A stretch of 64,000 nt of DNA from assembly GCA_963969395.1 (NCBI GenBank), contig OZ017796.1:44940243-45004242 (forward strand), given 5' to 3'. The position numbers were made by a program, and so were the translations under genes. This DNA comes from Pseudoscleropodium purum. Its lineage: Eukaryota; Streptophyta; Bryopsida; Hypnales; Brachytheciaceae. Of the stretch, positions 24,868-38,344 are shown in pieces (positions within the stretch are counted from its first letter, which is position 1; every line of letters begins with the position of its first letter). The notes below the pieces were generated by a model. The model made no database searches and was not told where the DNA came from. It saw only the letters and a list, made by a program, of their open reading frames with translations.

Positions 24868-25205
24868 CAGGGTTGACGAATCTCAACGTCTGCCCCAAAA
24901 TAGCATCCGTTTTCCGGACGTCCGGACGCACGGACGCTAGCGGACGCAGCGTCCCGACCGCCCTCGGAAAGCGGATGGGCGGGGCGGGGCGGACGGCCCG
25001 ACCGCCCGAGGCGAACACCCAGATCGTGCGGACCAGATCAGTCTGCGCGTCGATCGGACGGCCGTAATCGGGCGGACGGACAGGCGGACAGACAGGCGGA
25101 CGGATGGGGGACAGGCGGATGCTACGTCCGCTGGGACCGCGAATGTCAGCGGACGCTGCGGACACAGCGTCCGCGTCCGGACGTCGGGACGTCGTGTCAA
25201 CCCTG
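24868..25205. mobile_element. GC-rich hAT-type MITE, copy 2
   Basis: The 338-bp element begins CAGGGTTGAC and ends GTCAACCCTG, a perfect 10-bp terminal inverted repeat. It is flanked by a perfect 8-bp duplication TTTAGCAG (24860-24867 and 25206-25213). Its interior matches copy 1 at 15969-16283 along its length (for example TGCCCCAAAATAG, CCAGATCGTGCGGACCA, GAATGTCAGCGGACGCTGCG). It has an extra purine-rich GGCGGACGGACAGGCGG array near 25070-25110. No coding capacity is seen. Confidence 0.95.
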
Positions 25206-25213
25206 TTTAGCAG

Positions 25214-27010
25214 TGCTTGTTGGAGGGACAACATGAAAATATGAGGAAAAAATCTTAATGTCGTCAGGGTTCATTTGTTAGAAAACATTCTCTAAAGTCA
25301 TTTTCTATGTAACCATGTACACTTTGTAGGTAAAATAGTCTTGAAATTAAATTGTATGCATTGCTTGCATTCAAGTTAGTCTATCCAAAAGTGCAGCATC
25401 TCATAGAAAGGGAAGTGAATCGACAATGCATTCAATGAGCTTTCCGTTGGCCACAAAAACAACAAACAAACGTGTTTGCAGTTGTGGACCATCAAAGCAC
25501 TTGAGGTGGGAAAGTAGTTTGAATGCAGTAATTAAGTTTAGAACATTCATGTTAATAGTAAAAGAAAAAGTCCAATGCCTCAAGAATGTGAGTAGGATCT
25601 ACAAAAGAGTGGAAGACTATATTAGGTTGAATATGACAATTTTGGTTGATGCAAGCTTCCATAGTACGTTAGACCAATTTTCTTTTTTTATAGGATTAAA
25701 ATATACAACACAAAGTTAGTGCAATTTTTCACATTTGAGAACATTTTTGTAGGATAGCTTGTGTGTGCATGGCTGTTGTTCACTATTGGAGATGCTAATA
25801 GTATTACAAGGAACTTTTGCTTCTAAAGAACAATATAATACGACAAATACGTATTGCAGGGTAGCATTGTCGTGGAAGCTTTGTGAAAACTCTATGGGCT
25901 ATGGCACCATTATGTGAATGTTTTTTTATCCACCCTTAGTAAACAAGCAAACACAACCAGGTTCTAGGAATTTTGGTTTCTATCCTATGGGTATTCTAAT
26001 GTCAATCCATTATGCCTTCCAAGCAATGAATCTTTTCTAGAATTCCTACTCCTATGATTTAATAGTATTCCCTACTTCTTAGATCTTTACTATGGATGTC
26101 TAAGTATTGTTTGATAATTTCTACTTAAGTTTCTTTTTGGATTTAAGGTTCTAAGCTTTTATTAGATTATTTACTATTTTTGGACCATTGAATTTGGTTT
26201 CTTGTAGATCTAAGTTCACCCTTCCAATATTGTTAAAAAAAACCCTCTAAATTCGGACCTTTCTAGTGAAAGTTATGGATGGATGAAGTTTGACTGTTAA
26301 ATGGTACTTCAAACTTCATCCATGGTTTTCTACTAACCTAGAATTCAAAATTGACTCTTCTTTTCACTTCTGACTTCCTAATCTTTACCCTACTTAAGTT
26401 TCCATTCTTTTTTTTTTTTTTATGAAATGGCCTAGCTTTCATCCAAAAATGACTCCTAACTTCATTTGCTAATATCTTTGTTGGTTTATCTCAGAATTCT
26501 AAGTATAATATAGTTTTGGAAACCTATAGACACAAACTACACTATAAACCACCTAAATCTAGCCAAAAACTTGACCTTGATAGCTTGGATTGGCTGTGGA
26601 CTTTCAATTATGCGGTAAATTACCCCACTTTGAAACATAAAGGAAAAAAATGGAGAAGCTAGCAATTTACCTCAAGATTGGGGTCATTGTTGACGTCGTG
26701 GTACAACCCTTGATGTTCCTCCCTGGTTGCCATCTTTCTTCTGCTTTTGATAATTTTGGATTGCCCCAATTCTAATGGTTGACCTATCTCCCTCAGATTT
26801 CCACTAATCCTATTCACTTCCCTAACTTCTCTTTAAATATCTACTCCTTCCATTAATTGTGTTTTTCCCCCTTTGTTTTGTAGTGTTAGATTGGCTTTGG
26901 CATACTCCTACTTCTCCCTCCACCCCTTCTAAATGATTACGCCCTTCCTAGTGCCCCTAATTGGGAGTCCTAGCCCCTCCTCATGAGGGTATGGTTCCAT
27001 AATCTCATAT
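25214..27010. other. spacer without a recognised gene
   Basis: A 97-codon open frame at 25426-25719 is unlike any family I know. A T-tract lies near 26408-26426 and the remainder is AT-rich. No structure is recognised. Confidence 0.4.
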
Positions 27011-27049
27011 TTGCTTGGCTTAGAGGACCTTGGAGTCGGTTGGCTAGCC

Positions 27050-27620
27050 TCTAGACCCTGCTCAAATGTTGGAAGGACCTTTGGATGCTGCTCATATGTT
27101 GGGAGGGGTTTTGGATTGTTTGTTCAGATGTTAGGGGGTCTCAAGGTGTTGCTTGTACATTGGGGGGCCTCTAGGTTGTTTGTTTGTTATATTAAAGAGC
27201 CTATAGGGTATTGCCACATGTGTTGGAAAGCCTCCGAGTATTGCTTATACTATGGAGGGACCTCTAGATGTTGTTTGTATGCTAGGGGGATTTCTAGAGT
27301 GCTACTTATATGTTGGAGGGCCTCTAGAGTGCTTCCATGTGTGCTGGGGACCTTTGGGGCACTGTTCGTATGTTGGGAAGCCCTCTAGGTGCTATTTGTA
27401 TGCTAAGAATACCTTTTGGGTGTTGCCTATACATTGGAGGGCCTCTAGAATATTGCCTATATATTGAGGGGCCCCTAGAGTGTTGCCACATGTACTGGGG
27501 TTTTTTGGTGTTGCTCGTTATGTTGGGGAGCCTTTGGATGCTATTTGGACATTGGAGGGACCTCTGGGGTGCTTCCTATACGTTGTAGGGCCTTTGGAAC
27601 ATTGCCACATATGTTGGGCC
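27050..27620. repeat. 30-bp-period minisatellite, about 19 units
   Basis: Units approximating 'tgttggagggcctctagagt' plus about ten bases of 'gttgcctata' follow each other with a period of 30 (occasionally 31-32) bases and considerable divergence. Because 30 is a multiple of three and the unit has no stop, several overlapping plus-strand frames stay open (27011-27677) and read as a Gly/Pro/Leu/Cys-rich decapeptide repeat. The unit is G-rich on this strand. I treat it as a noncoding tandem repeat. Confidence 0.9.
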
Positions 27621-30600
27621 TTGGGTTGTTACTCAAATCACTTCTTCTACACATATACCACAATCCACTCTCCCTAATGACCCTATCACATTTTGGATGC
27701 TAAACTTGAAATTCCAAAACTTGCATTTTGAAAACTAAATTTGGAATACTATATGGTTTGACAAAAACAATCCTTTTAATCCTCAAGATCAAAGCTCTAC
27801 TGTAAGGCTAATGAGATTCTTAGTTTTCCAATAAGACAAGCCTATGAGGTAGCATGAATTGCAATAACATGGTGTTAGTTTGTAACCACTAACCACGTAG
27901 GACAAGTTCGTACATATGTCCAACTCTAGGAGATTTCACCCAAAGGGAATTTCCACTTAGAATTAGAGAGACTACAATCACGAACTAGAAACCTCCTAAA
28001 GCGGTATCACCAAGGTACAATGAGAGTTCTAGGATTAGTACATAACAACAAGAGTTGGAACAACAATTGACAATTGTTAGATATTCAAACAAGCTCACAT
28101 TGGAAGGGACCTCACTTTCCTCCAAAGAGAGCTACAAAAGTATCAACAAAGGAGCGAAAAATGCTCCAAAAACAAGGGAAATTGGCAATGTGACCTAAAT
28201 TAGCCAAAAATCCAAATTAATGGGCCCAACAATGTAACAAAGGTTCAATATGAACTGGAAGGGATAGAGGTGTTTTGGGGAGAGAAATGAAAGCCTTTGA
28301 ATACCTATCAAGGGCCTCATCTTTCTCCAATTTCCTACTAGGTAACCTTATTGTTCAAGATTTTCAACCTAATCTTTTCAATTTTAACTTTTACATTGGA
28401 CCTAATTTCTAACTTTTGGAGAAATAATTCAAATGGCAAAAAAATTGCACTAATGGCTTTAGAATGCCATTTTTAGCCTTTGGAATCCTCTACCTCCTTT
28501 TCTAACCTCAAAAACCTCAAGAATCTTAGCAGTGACTAGAATCTCAAAATGGGTAAAAAACTATGTTTTGGAGTTTTCACTGTTTGACAAAAGTAACTAG
28601 CCTAGGCTCTTAGATAGGTTCAAGGAAGTAAGAAAAGACCCTAAATTTGTTTTATTCCGATGTCATGTGCTCCCAAAACACCAGTCAATTCTACACCTAA
28701 TCTTCGATTTTGTTGATTTCAGAGGATCTTTATCAATTTTGGCATCTCCTGCTATTGAAAAGTTACGAAACTTGTCAGAGAGCTTTACAAATATAAATGA
28801 ATCTATAATAATTTTTAGTAAGATTTTACCACACTCATGGTAATTTCCACAATTTTATCACATTAGATTTGGGTAGTTAACTGTTCAAAAAAATATCTAG
28901 GATGATCAGAAAAAATCAAGACTTTTGGAGGAACCTCTCATGGAATTCCTCAAGAAATGTACAAGTTTACATTCTTACCTTGCACATGTAGAAAAGGAGT
29001 ACAAATCCCGCTACTTCCTTTAACTTCTTGTGAATAGGAAATCTTCCAAGAAAAGGAGAATCTTGATGAAACGATTGTGCCGTTGGACTCTTGGCATGAC
29101 TCTTGCTTCAAATCACCGTACTTAAGTTGTAGATTCCCTTTGATGCTTCAGTTTGAGTTTCTTCACTTGCAAGCTAGCAATTGGAGTTTCTATTGTTTCA
29201 TCAATGGAATGGAGAAATTGAAACCTATCAAGGAAAATCTATATTAAGGTTCTTACAAGATTCTTTCAGACCAGTTTTAGCCAATTTGTATCTCATTGTA
29301 CAGATAGGTGTAGATAATCGGGCAGTTTCTACTTAATACACTTATTATGTATAAAAAGTGGGTTTCTACCCTATTTATATGCGGGTTTGAATTGTATATG
29401 TATAAAACTAGGCATAAAGTGACTAGGGGGCATATTGATATGTGAAATACAAGTTTCGGTCCACATGCATTTTTCATCTTTTCACATCTAAAACCACACT
29501 CAAAAACTAAAGGAAATAAAAAAATAAAGACTAAGTCCCAAGTGATGAAATCGGGACTCACACTCCTTTACATGGGCTACATGTTTTCTTTTGTTTTTTG
29601 GGATTACTTGGAAAGGTTCAAAAGAATGTAATGTATGATAGTTTACTACAGTAGGATGTTATAAAGACTTCCAAATTTTGTATAAATTAGTGATTTGACC
29701 TTTTTTGATTAGAAGTTGGAAAAATTGCATTACAAATTCGAAATTAAAAATGGGAACCTCTTTTTTGAGGATGGAGCTCTAAATTTTTTTGGTTGTCTTC
29801 TTCTACATTGTATATAAATTTGGAGAAGAAGGTATGTGGAATAATATGACATGGATAGGTGAAACAATTTCAGTTTTGAGAGATGTTTTGCTACTTTTGC
29901 CCTTCTCCTATAGAACATGCTAGAAAGAGAACCATATGAAATTCAGTGACTACTATTCACGAGATATATCACTGCTGCCATTTCCAGAGTCAAAAGATTG
30001 ATTACTCACAAGGTACTAACATTCTCTTCACGAGTGTCTCAAAATAAAATTTCTTATGTGGACCTAGAATTGTTTTGTTATTGTTCGACTTTGTTATTAC
30101 TTCGTTGTACAAAATGATTTCCAATCTCTATATTATTGACCATTACGTAGAGTTTCTACATATTTGCCCTCTCTTTTGATTTGTATCAAGTGAAGAAATA
30201 GGCATGGCAATGTGTCACCTAATACTACATGGCACTTTGATAGTGCAATGAAGACATTCCACAAAAACAACATGCAGCTCTACATGATAGCATGAAGACC
30301 TCTTTCCATATTAAAGGCAAGTGTTTTTTTTTCTATACCATGCATGAAGTATTATAGTCTGTAAAGACTATCAAAGTCCAAAGTAAGATGGGAGCAAGCA
30401 GTTCCTTCTGAAGTTTTTCATGACTTTATCAAGAGTATTAGTAATAAAGAAGGCGTTTATGAGAGTTTGGAAGGAGCACATTCAGTTACTCCCTAATAGT
30501 GAGGTCAATAGATATGAGTGTTGTGCATTTGTGAACATTTGCCAAGGTGGCCTCAATCATACATAGAAAAAAGTAGATGAGCAATAGTAATGGTGCGTGA

Positions 30601-33600
30601 TGAATGGGTAGGTTGAAAGTGACAAATTTCTTTTTGCCGTTCATTGAATGGCTCACTCTACATCAAAATACAGCTTTACAAAATACATATTTAGAACTCT
30701 ATTGTCAATTCACATAATATAAGCATACATCCAACAGAACAAATTAAAAACCACTTAGTAGAGGTGCATTTTCCAAAGTGCATTTGTTATAGTTCTTCTT
30801 ATTTTATAATATCTAGAGAGTGAAGCTGTAAAGGAAAGAGAAATTTTCTAAAATCATCAAAGAGCAAGACAAAGCACAAGCTTCATATGATGTTGAAAAG
30901 AAGCATTTAATGCAAACTTTGGAGTTTCTGTATTGCAGGGTTAACAATGAAGGATGTGAATATTAAATAGCTAACAGAGTTTACTATAATGGAAGAATAA
31001 TAGAGTATGCTACAAAATGTGCAACAATTCCATAGCGTTTGTGCATATTTGATTTTTTTTTCACATTTTACGTTCAAGCATGACATGTGAGAGTGTTCAT
31101 TTGTGATTTGCTTGTAATTCACATTTACTAGCATGTATTGATTGCTTGCAGGTTTTCTATGCATTATTAACATTTGGATTGTGACAAAAAAGTGACATGC
31201 ATACAAGTTTGCAGGTGAAAGATAAGAATGTTGAAAACGAAATACATATTCTGCATGTCTTTGTTCTTCTAGAGTGATTTGTCGTCCGCAATTTGCAATT
31301 ATCATATATGAACTATGTACTTCCTAATGGAAGGTATGTAAGCACATAAAAGAGGGAAGATTTGAATTTTGTGCTTCTAAATGTCGAGTATGTGAGCATA
31401 TAGAAGAGGGAAGACTTGCATGTTTGTTACATTTTTGTACTACAAAACTACAAGCTGCAACGCGTATGTTGTAAGTCCTACTCTATTATTCATGTTCAAT
31501 AATTGTTTTCAAATGAAAACGTGCATTCACATTGGTCTCTAAGTAATGGAGAACTCATAAAATTGTGAAGAGGTTATGCTTTCTGGATAATGAGGAATAC
31601 GATTGCATCCTTCTAGAAAATAGACTTGCACTCTATATTACTAGTAGGATCATGTCAGTCATATATTTTCTATTTCAATGACATATATAATTGTAATAGC
31701 TTTCAAGGATTGATGAGTTTGGTCTACTCTAAAGTGATGTCTTTAATTTGGAAAAGGTCCTCATCAATCTATTGTTGTATACACTCATCATTTTGATTCA
31801 ATAGGAGAAAAAATTTGAAACCAATAGTTCATAGGTCCAAATTAGGTAGTCGTGCAGTAAGAAAATAAGACAATGTGCTAGCAACGTACGTGATGGGACT
31901 AACAATATAGCATGAATACATGTCCTAAGATGTTGAGGACAAGGAAGCATTGAACATGGAATTGTGAAGAAAATAGTAGACGTAAATTGTCATCATGCAC
32001 GTTTGAAGCTGACATCCATTTCTAGTAAGGCTTCCTCATTGTGTATTTGTATTCTTTCTAATGAAGTTTCATTACAGTAGACATGGCAAAGTAGAATATG
32101 AGAGACCTAACATCGTCATAGTAACTACATAAAGGCATTGGATGAAAATAGATGTTGGCATGTATAGGTACTTCACTTTCAGTGTCATATATGACTTCAA
32201 CTTTATTGAGACATGGCACAAGCTAAAAGTAAGCATAGTAAAACTTAAAAAAATTCAGATACCACGAGAGCTATATGTAGTGAAGGATTATCATATCCCT
32301 GAAGCAAGAAGCTTTTCCTAAAGGTAGAACTCATGTAATTCAATTTCTCTACTACTACAAAGTCATGAAGACATAGTGGGAATTCAACTTCAGTTGAAAG
32401 TTGGTTCCAACATTCTCCTCTATCTCAACATGTCAATATATGTGCAAGTGGTCATTGAACATTTTCAAAGGCTGAACGCAACTTCAATACAAAGACATCA
32501 TCATAAATGACACATTGCTGAGGTAGTTTTGCAAGTATTTGATATATAACTCAATCTTGTATGCTATTCAAATGTTGTCCTATCCTTCCTTTCTAAATGA
32601 AATGAGTAGCCCATTTTAGTATTGACATTAAACTTTGCTCTCTTTGTTTGAAAAACATAGAGAAGTTTAGCCAACGCTGGTTTGTAGTATTCAACAAGTA
32701 TAATTAGTCGAGAACTGTCAATCTTGGTTGTAGTAAAGTATACCTGTTGAAGCAATTAAAATTATTACATTTCCAAAGGGAGAAAAACTTATTGGTCCTT
32801 GATATGACCATTATTAGCACTTTTACAAAGAGAATTTGTCATGAAGTCTCCATCTCCAAGCACTGTGATTTAGACAAATGCCAACCATGTTGTCTTTCAA
32901 TTCCTTCTTTTAATAAAAGCAATTGTCTTCATTCTTCTCCTACATTGGACTCTATGATATCCGCTTGAAGTACGTGTTCTACCTTTCTATAGAGCATACA
33001 ATTTTCTTAGTAACTAGATTCACCATCAAATTGCACAATTCAACAGCTTTCTTTGATAAAGAAGGTGCTTCTATTCAATGTATACAGCAAATACCATTCT
33101 ACAAAAGAAAACCACACTACAAATGTATTGTAGCAAAGAAGACAAGCGTGGGTCATTCTTCTCGAAATGCATGGGTACTTGTTGTTTTACATTGGCCATA
33201 GAATTTAGTTTTTTTTCACTTCCATCTAACCAGAAAATTGCAAAGCACAAATAATAGCGATATGGAAAACATTTTGGTTAGCTAACTCTTCCAAATTAAA
33301 CTCATCTGTAGGCCTCATAATGCATGCATATTGCAGAAGGAAAGAAAACCAAGTCAATAATATCAAATTCTAATTTTTGGTAGCAATGTATTCATCACTG
33401 TGACTATATAGCAAATTCAATTTAATTTCGGAAGTTCAAGTCCATTTGCCTACTATATAATATAATGATCTTTTCATTGGCTAGTGCACTCAATTTCTAT
33501 TCTACTTTATTGAACTATGCCTTCTTTGTATGGTGAAGTGAAAGTTTTGAACGCACTAACGACTTCTTCTTAATGCAATACTACATGAAAGCAAGTTTCT

Positions 33601-36600
33601 TGCATAACCAAAGTACCCTTAAAGCTAAAGAAGTTGATGAAAGGAGCATATGGTACATACATGAGAGAAAAAGGAGGCAAGTAAGAAGGACCACAACGAT
33701 GTAATTCAGCACCTTAAGGTAATATTATTGTATATAGTCATCTTTGAAGCTCATCAACATTCATTATATAGTGTACATACTACTTGGAAGTCAAGCTAAT
33801 AAAGCAAGTCCTTCTTTGTTGCACATGCGAAAACTATGGGTATGATGAAGTGAGAATGAAGTGGCTAGCCATCTTCCAGAATCAAAGAAGCATTGTAAGC
33901 AAGGTATCCAAACAAACTCTTTTTTTGACTTCTTACACAGCCCTCATGACACATGTAGTTCTGGAGAATATATGTATGCTTACAGATTAGCAACAATGAA
34001 GGATGAACTTTTGATATTCGTGTGCAAATGTTTCAAACTGTTTGCTCACATCATTGCAATCCATTTTTTTTTTTAAACATTACTACTTTTTTCCTTCTTC
34101 ACTTCCATATACTATATACATCGGTGATGATTTTTACAACATCTGCGCTATTTTTCTTCTAAATGAATTGCATAACAAGCACTATTTTTCATTCAAATGT
34201 TTTATCTTTGGAAGAAGGTGTTCAAACAACCTTATGCCGTGCACCTTTATCAACCAGAAAAGATGAAATGTTCTCTTGCAATTATTTGTGTTCCAAGATA
34301 CAACGACAACACTTAAACTAAAGGAGAATTGCTCTTCTTTTAGCTCAAATATTCTTTACAACATTCCAATTTTTGTTAAAATTTACACCATATATTGTAG
34401 TCCTACATTCAAATTTATATTGTTCTACATCACATTATTTACAATACAATCACAAACAACACTTGCAAGCATCCCCACAATTATAGGGATTCATATTCAA
34501 AACGTCCACAAGACATTTGTCGCTCCTAATCTATAGCTTTCAAGTTGCCAAAATATCCATGTCATTTCCTATATGGCTGAACATGATAAATCAAAGACAC
34601 GTAGATAAGGGCATGCCAAACAAAAGATGTTGTTAGGAACAAAGCTAATATGCACATTAACACAGAAACCAAAACAGTGAACACCTCTCATTCTCCATGT
34701 TCAAAATACAACCCTCAACAAAATCCAGATGACATTTGACTTTTGCTCGGAGAATTTCCAAAAACATGTTTTTTACATTTCTTCTTTGTTTTCCACAACA
34801 CAACTTTCTTCCAGTGCTAGTAAGTATTTATTTAATACCCAACCTTGCTATCAATATATAATGCGCATATTAATTTTAGAAATAAAAATCTAAATCTTCT
34901 AGAATCCCAAAAGATACACTAAATCCTTTTAATATTTTTGGGATGTCTAATGATATAATATAGACTTATTCGATATACTAAATCTTTTAGACTTTTCACC
35001 TTCATTGGATAGTCTTTTAATCTTTGAAGGTAAATTAAAGAATCCACTTTAGAGTTTAGTAGAATTTTGACACACACAATTGACTTTATGATTTTGAATT
35101 TTAACATGAAAATTTTAGAATAGATGTTCATTGTCTTAATCTACATGTGAAGCTTTATTTGAGGTCATTTTAACAAATATTCCAAATTAGAATTAAATGG
35201 ATTTTTCTATTCAATGTCTAAATGTGCAACTAAAAGTATATTCTAAAATTAATAATCAATTTTAGCCAGAGAATGGGCGTTATCAAATTTTTTATTTTAA
35301 AAAAAAAAATTTTAAATGATAAAAAAAGTTGAAAATCTTTTTAATTTTTTTTTTAATTTTTTTTTTGACGTGCCATATTAGGCAACAAGTCTAGTGAGTT
35401 TCCAGGGTCTGAAAACCTCAGGGAACTTGCAACCCTCGAATGCAACGAAAAATCTTTTAATGATATTTATTCCTTACTAGAACATTTTTACAATAAGGAT
35501 TAACAATTCTCAATTTCTTATAAAAATCATTAGCAATTTAGTTTTTTCTTTCAATGAGTACGACCTTCTACTTAATAAACTTTGTAAAAGATGAATACAA
35601 AAAAATTTAATTAAACTCTTAAAATATATTCTCAACCCAATTTTGAACATATTGACTAAAATGTACAACTTATGGGATATATTTGTTATTGTTTTCCAAT
35701 GTTGAATGACAAAATTTCATGTTTTAGAAGGGCTAGAGAAGCCTATATTTTGAAGTTTCAAAACATGTTAACCCCTAAATGCCCAAGGACTTTATTAAGC
35801 TTCTAGAAATTTGCTTTAAATTGAACAAAAAGCCAGCATTTTTATAAGTTGTATCAATTTTTTTAGAATTGTTACCATACAAATTCAAACTAGATATGTT
35901 AGAGATCACATAGAAAAAGAAAATACAACAATATCACTTACAAATTAAAGATTATAATATTTAATGATGAAGGTATTAAAACTTCAAAAATGATTTGAAG
36001 TCTTTCACTATCCTCTTTTCATTAAATGTCAAATCTAAAAAGTTGGTCATCCAAAAAATATGAAGGTAAAATACATAACTTGCATAATTCTAATCAATTT
36101 ATGGCTTTTCAAAATCTCTTCTAATGAAATTTTTTTTTCTATCATCTAGTATATTTGAGGCTCATTTCCAATAACTCTCAACACTTTTGAAAGTTCAAGA
36201 TTACAATAGACACCCTTGCACAAACTCTTGAATAGAAAACTCATAATCAATCATTTTCAAAATTGAATTTTTAATGCTAAAACTAAACTTCAAGAAGAAT
36301 TTTTCAAAAATATAAACTACTAGAAATAGCAACTTGGTTAGGTTTTATTTAACTTCAAAGTATTGCCAACACCAAATTTGGTACCTCAAGCATTTTGGAG
36401 TTAAATTTACCATCAATAGGGTTTCATTCTAAAATTTTGGAATTATGTACTTGAACAAGTTAAAAAAATAGTATTAATTGATGTGGCACTAAAGTCGCAC
36501 GAGATGTGCCATATCAAATGCTAAATTAAAAAAATAATTAAAAAATAATAATTTTATTTCTTCTTTAATTGCACCAAAGGGGTTCAAAACTTATAGACCT

Positions 36601-37960
36601 TCTAAGGCTTGAAATCTTTAGATGACGAACAAATTCAAATTCAAATTTCTTTCTCAATATTGCTTAGATGAAAGTCATCTAATTTGTAGAGATACTTTAT
36701 CAACTTGTTCTACCCAATGGTTAGATTTGGCATATTAAAGTTCATATTTTTAAAGAATACACAATCTCAAAAAATCACCATATCAAAAGATCCTCACTTC
36801 AAATCTATTCCAACAAGTCTTACTCAAAAAAAGGTAATATTTTACTTGTAATTGAATTTAGAAGGAATTTTGAAATTTCCCTTTCATAATTTATAAAAAA
36901 ATATTGGTAATAACACTAGTGCATCTAACCATATAAATGGAATCTAAAACTCAAAATTTGCTACCTTTATTTGTATATTGATTCAAAAATATTCTTCCAA
37001 ATAGCATTTTATAATCATTTTTCCCAACTTGTCAATTTTGGAAATTAATCTAGACATTTAGGGGTTAACTATGCTTTTGCTTTTTTGAAGTCAAATTCTA
37101 TTTAACCGAAGGATGAAAAATCAACTTTCAAACTAAATTTCTAGTAGTTGATGTATGGCTATTACATGTGATAAAATTTTCAAGTCATTTGGGCAATTTG
37201 AAGAAATTTTATTGGATTTCAAGTATCTATAATGTTAAATCATATAATACATTTTGTATGTTACATATTGTTTTTTAATTTTCAAGTTCCACTTTGATTT
37301 AATTTGAAGAATGTTTCAATTAGATTTGACTTCAACTAACAAAACAAAGCTAAATTGACATCTTCATCATACACTCTAGAAATTGATGAAAATGGAGAGA
37401 GATTCATGACGAATTGGATTCAACATAGGTTGGTGACTCCCAAGATGACATTGACATGCTAAACTTCTAACATTCTAAACTCACTCCAATTTTATGGCCA
37501 AAAGTTAAAAATCATAACCTACTCATTCTGTGCAATCACAACATATCCAATCCAGTGAAGCCATAGAATCTAAAAATCTGAATATTTTTAGAATTCAAGG
37601 ATGAATTCAAAGAATAGAAGACCAAAATATTAGTAAAGGCTTGATCGTCAAAGGCCATATTTAGAGTTCTGTAGTGAGTACTAAATGGAGTACATACAAT
37701 CATGCAAGGCTAACTAAACACCTATGAACTCAATTGTAACCAATTCAAGTGCAACAGGTACATAAACAAAGATACAGCAATTGACATGAAAATGAGTCTC
37801 CAATTTCAAAGTTCTTAGGCAACGATGTGGAATGATTCTCTAACCACTAATTGCATCTGACAAATCCAAAAATATCCAGAGCTTGACATATGCATTTTGG
37901 GTTTCCTCAAAGCAATTAGGTATTTTTTCGATCCGTATTCTGTCCTAATTTGATTAATCC
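27621..37960. other. ten-kilobase gene desert
   Basis: AT-rich sequence with only short, isolated open frames on both strands. No conserved domain, tRNA, complete transposon end pair or splice-consistent exon series is seen. Poly-A/T tracts cluster near 35290-35370. It probably consists of old repeats beyond recognition by eye. Confidence 0.45.
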
Positions 37961-38344
37961 AAATGGAAGCAACGGAAGAGGGACCAAAACTGTTGCCATT
38001 TCATTAAGCCTTGCCTTCGGTAGGTGTCCATTGTAGTACACAGAGGTTCAAGACCCTCGTAAAGTATGAGCTATTACAACAACCTTCTCTCTCTCACACA
38101 ATAAGCGTGCCAAGTGGCAAATCATGTCCATCAACTGAGGGATATGCTACCAATTACGACTACTTTGGGAATACATATGAAAATTATAGAATTATACAAC
38201 AATAGCGCATGCCAATCGATTCAAAAATACACTATTAAAAAATACTCCTTCGATTCTTGGAAAAATCGTCTGGCATATCAAGAACGATGTCTACATCGGC
38301 CATCCTGCTTAAAACTGTGAGGACGGCCTTCGGCAATCCACAAC
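37961..38344 (-). other. probable 3'UTR/flank of NAA50
   Basis: The composition is more balanced than the desert to the left. After the acceptor-like CTCACAG near 38318 a short minus-strand open stretch (SRMADVDIVLDMPDDF...) ends at a TAA near 38234. This could be an alternative last exon, but the intron needed would have a weak pyrimidine tract. Otherwise no feature is seen. Confidence 0.35.

Noticed and set aside
24854..25234. Proline/arginine-rich frames on the minus strand
   Set aside because: Same artefact in the second MITE copy, with a related but frame-shifted reading.
27050..27620. CRISPR-like regular repeats
   Set aside because: The repeats are contiguous and diverged with no unique spacers, in a eukaryotic sequence.
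27011..27677. Cysteine-rich plus-strand protein repeat
   Set aside because: The frames follow from a stop-free 30-bp tandem unit; three overlapping frames are equally open, with no start context or splice structure.
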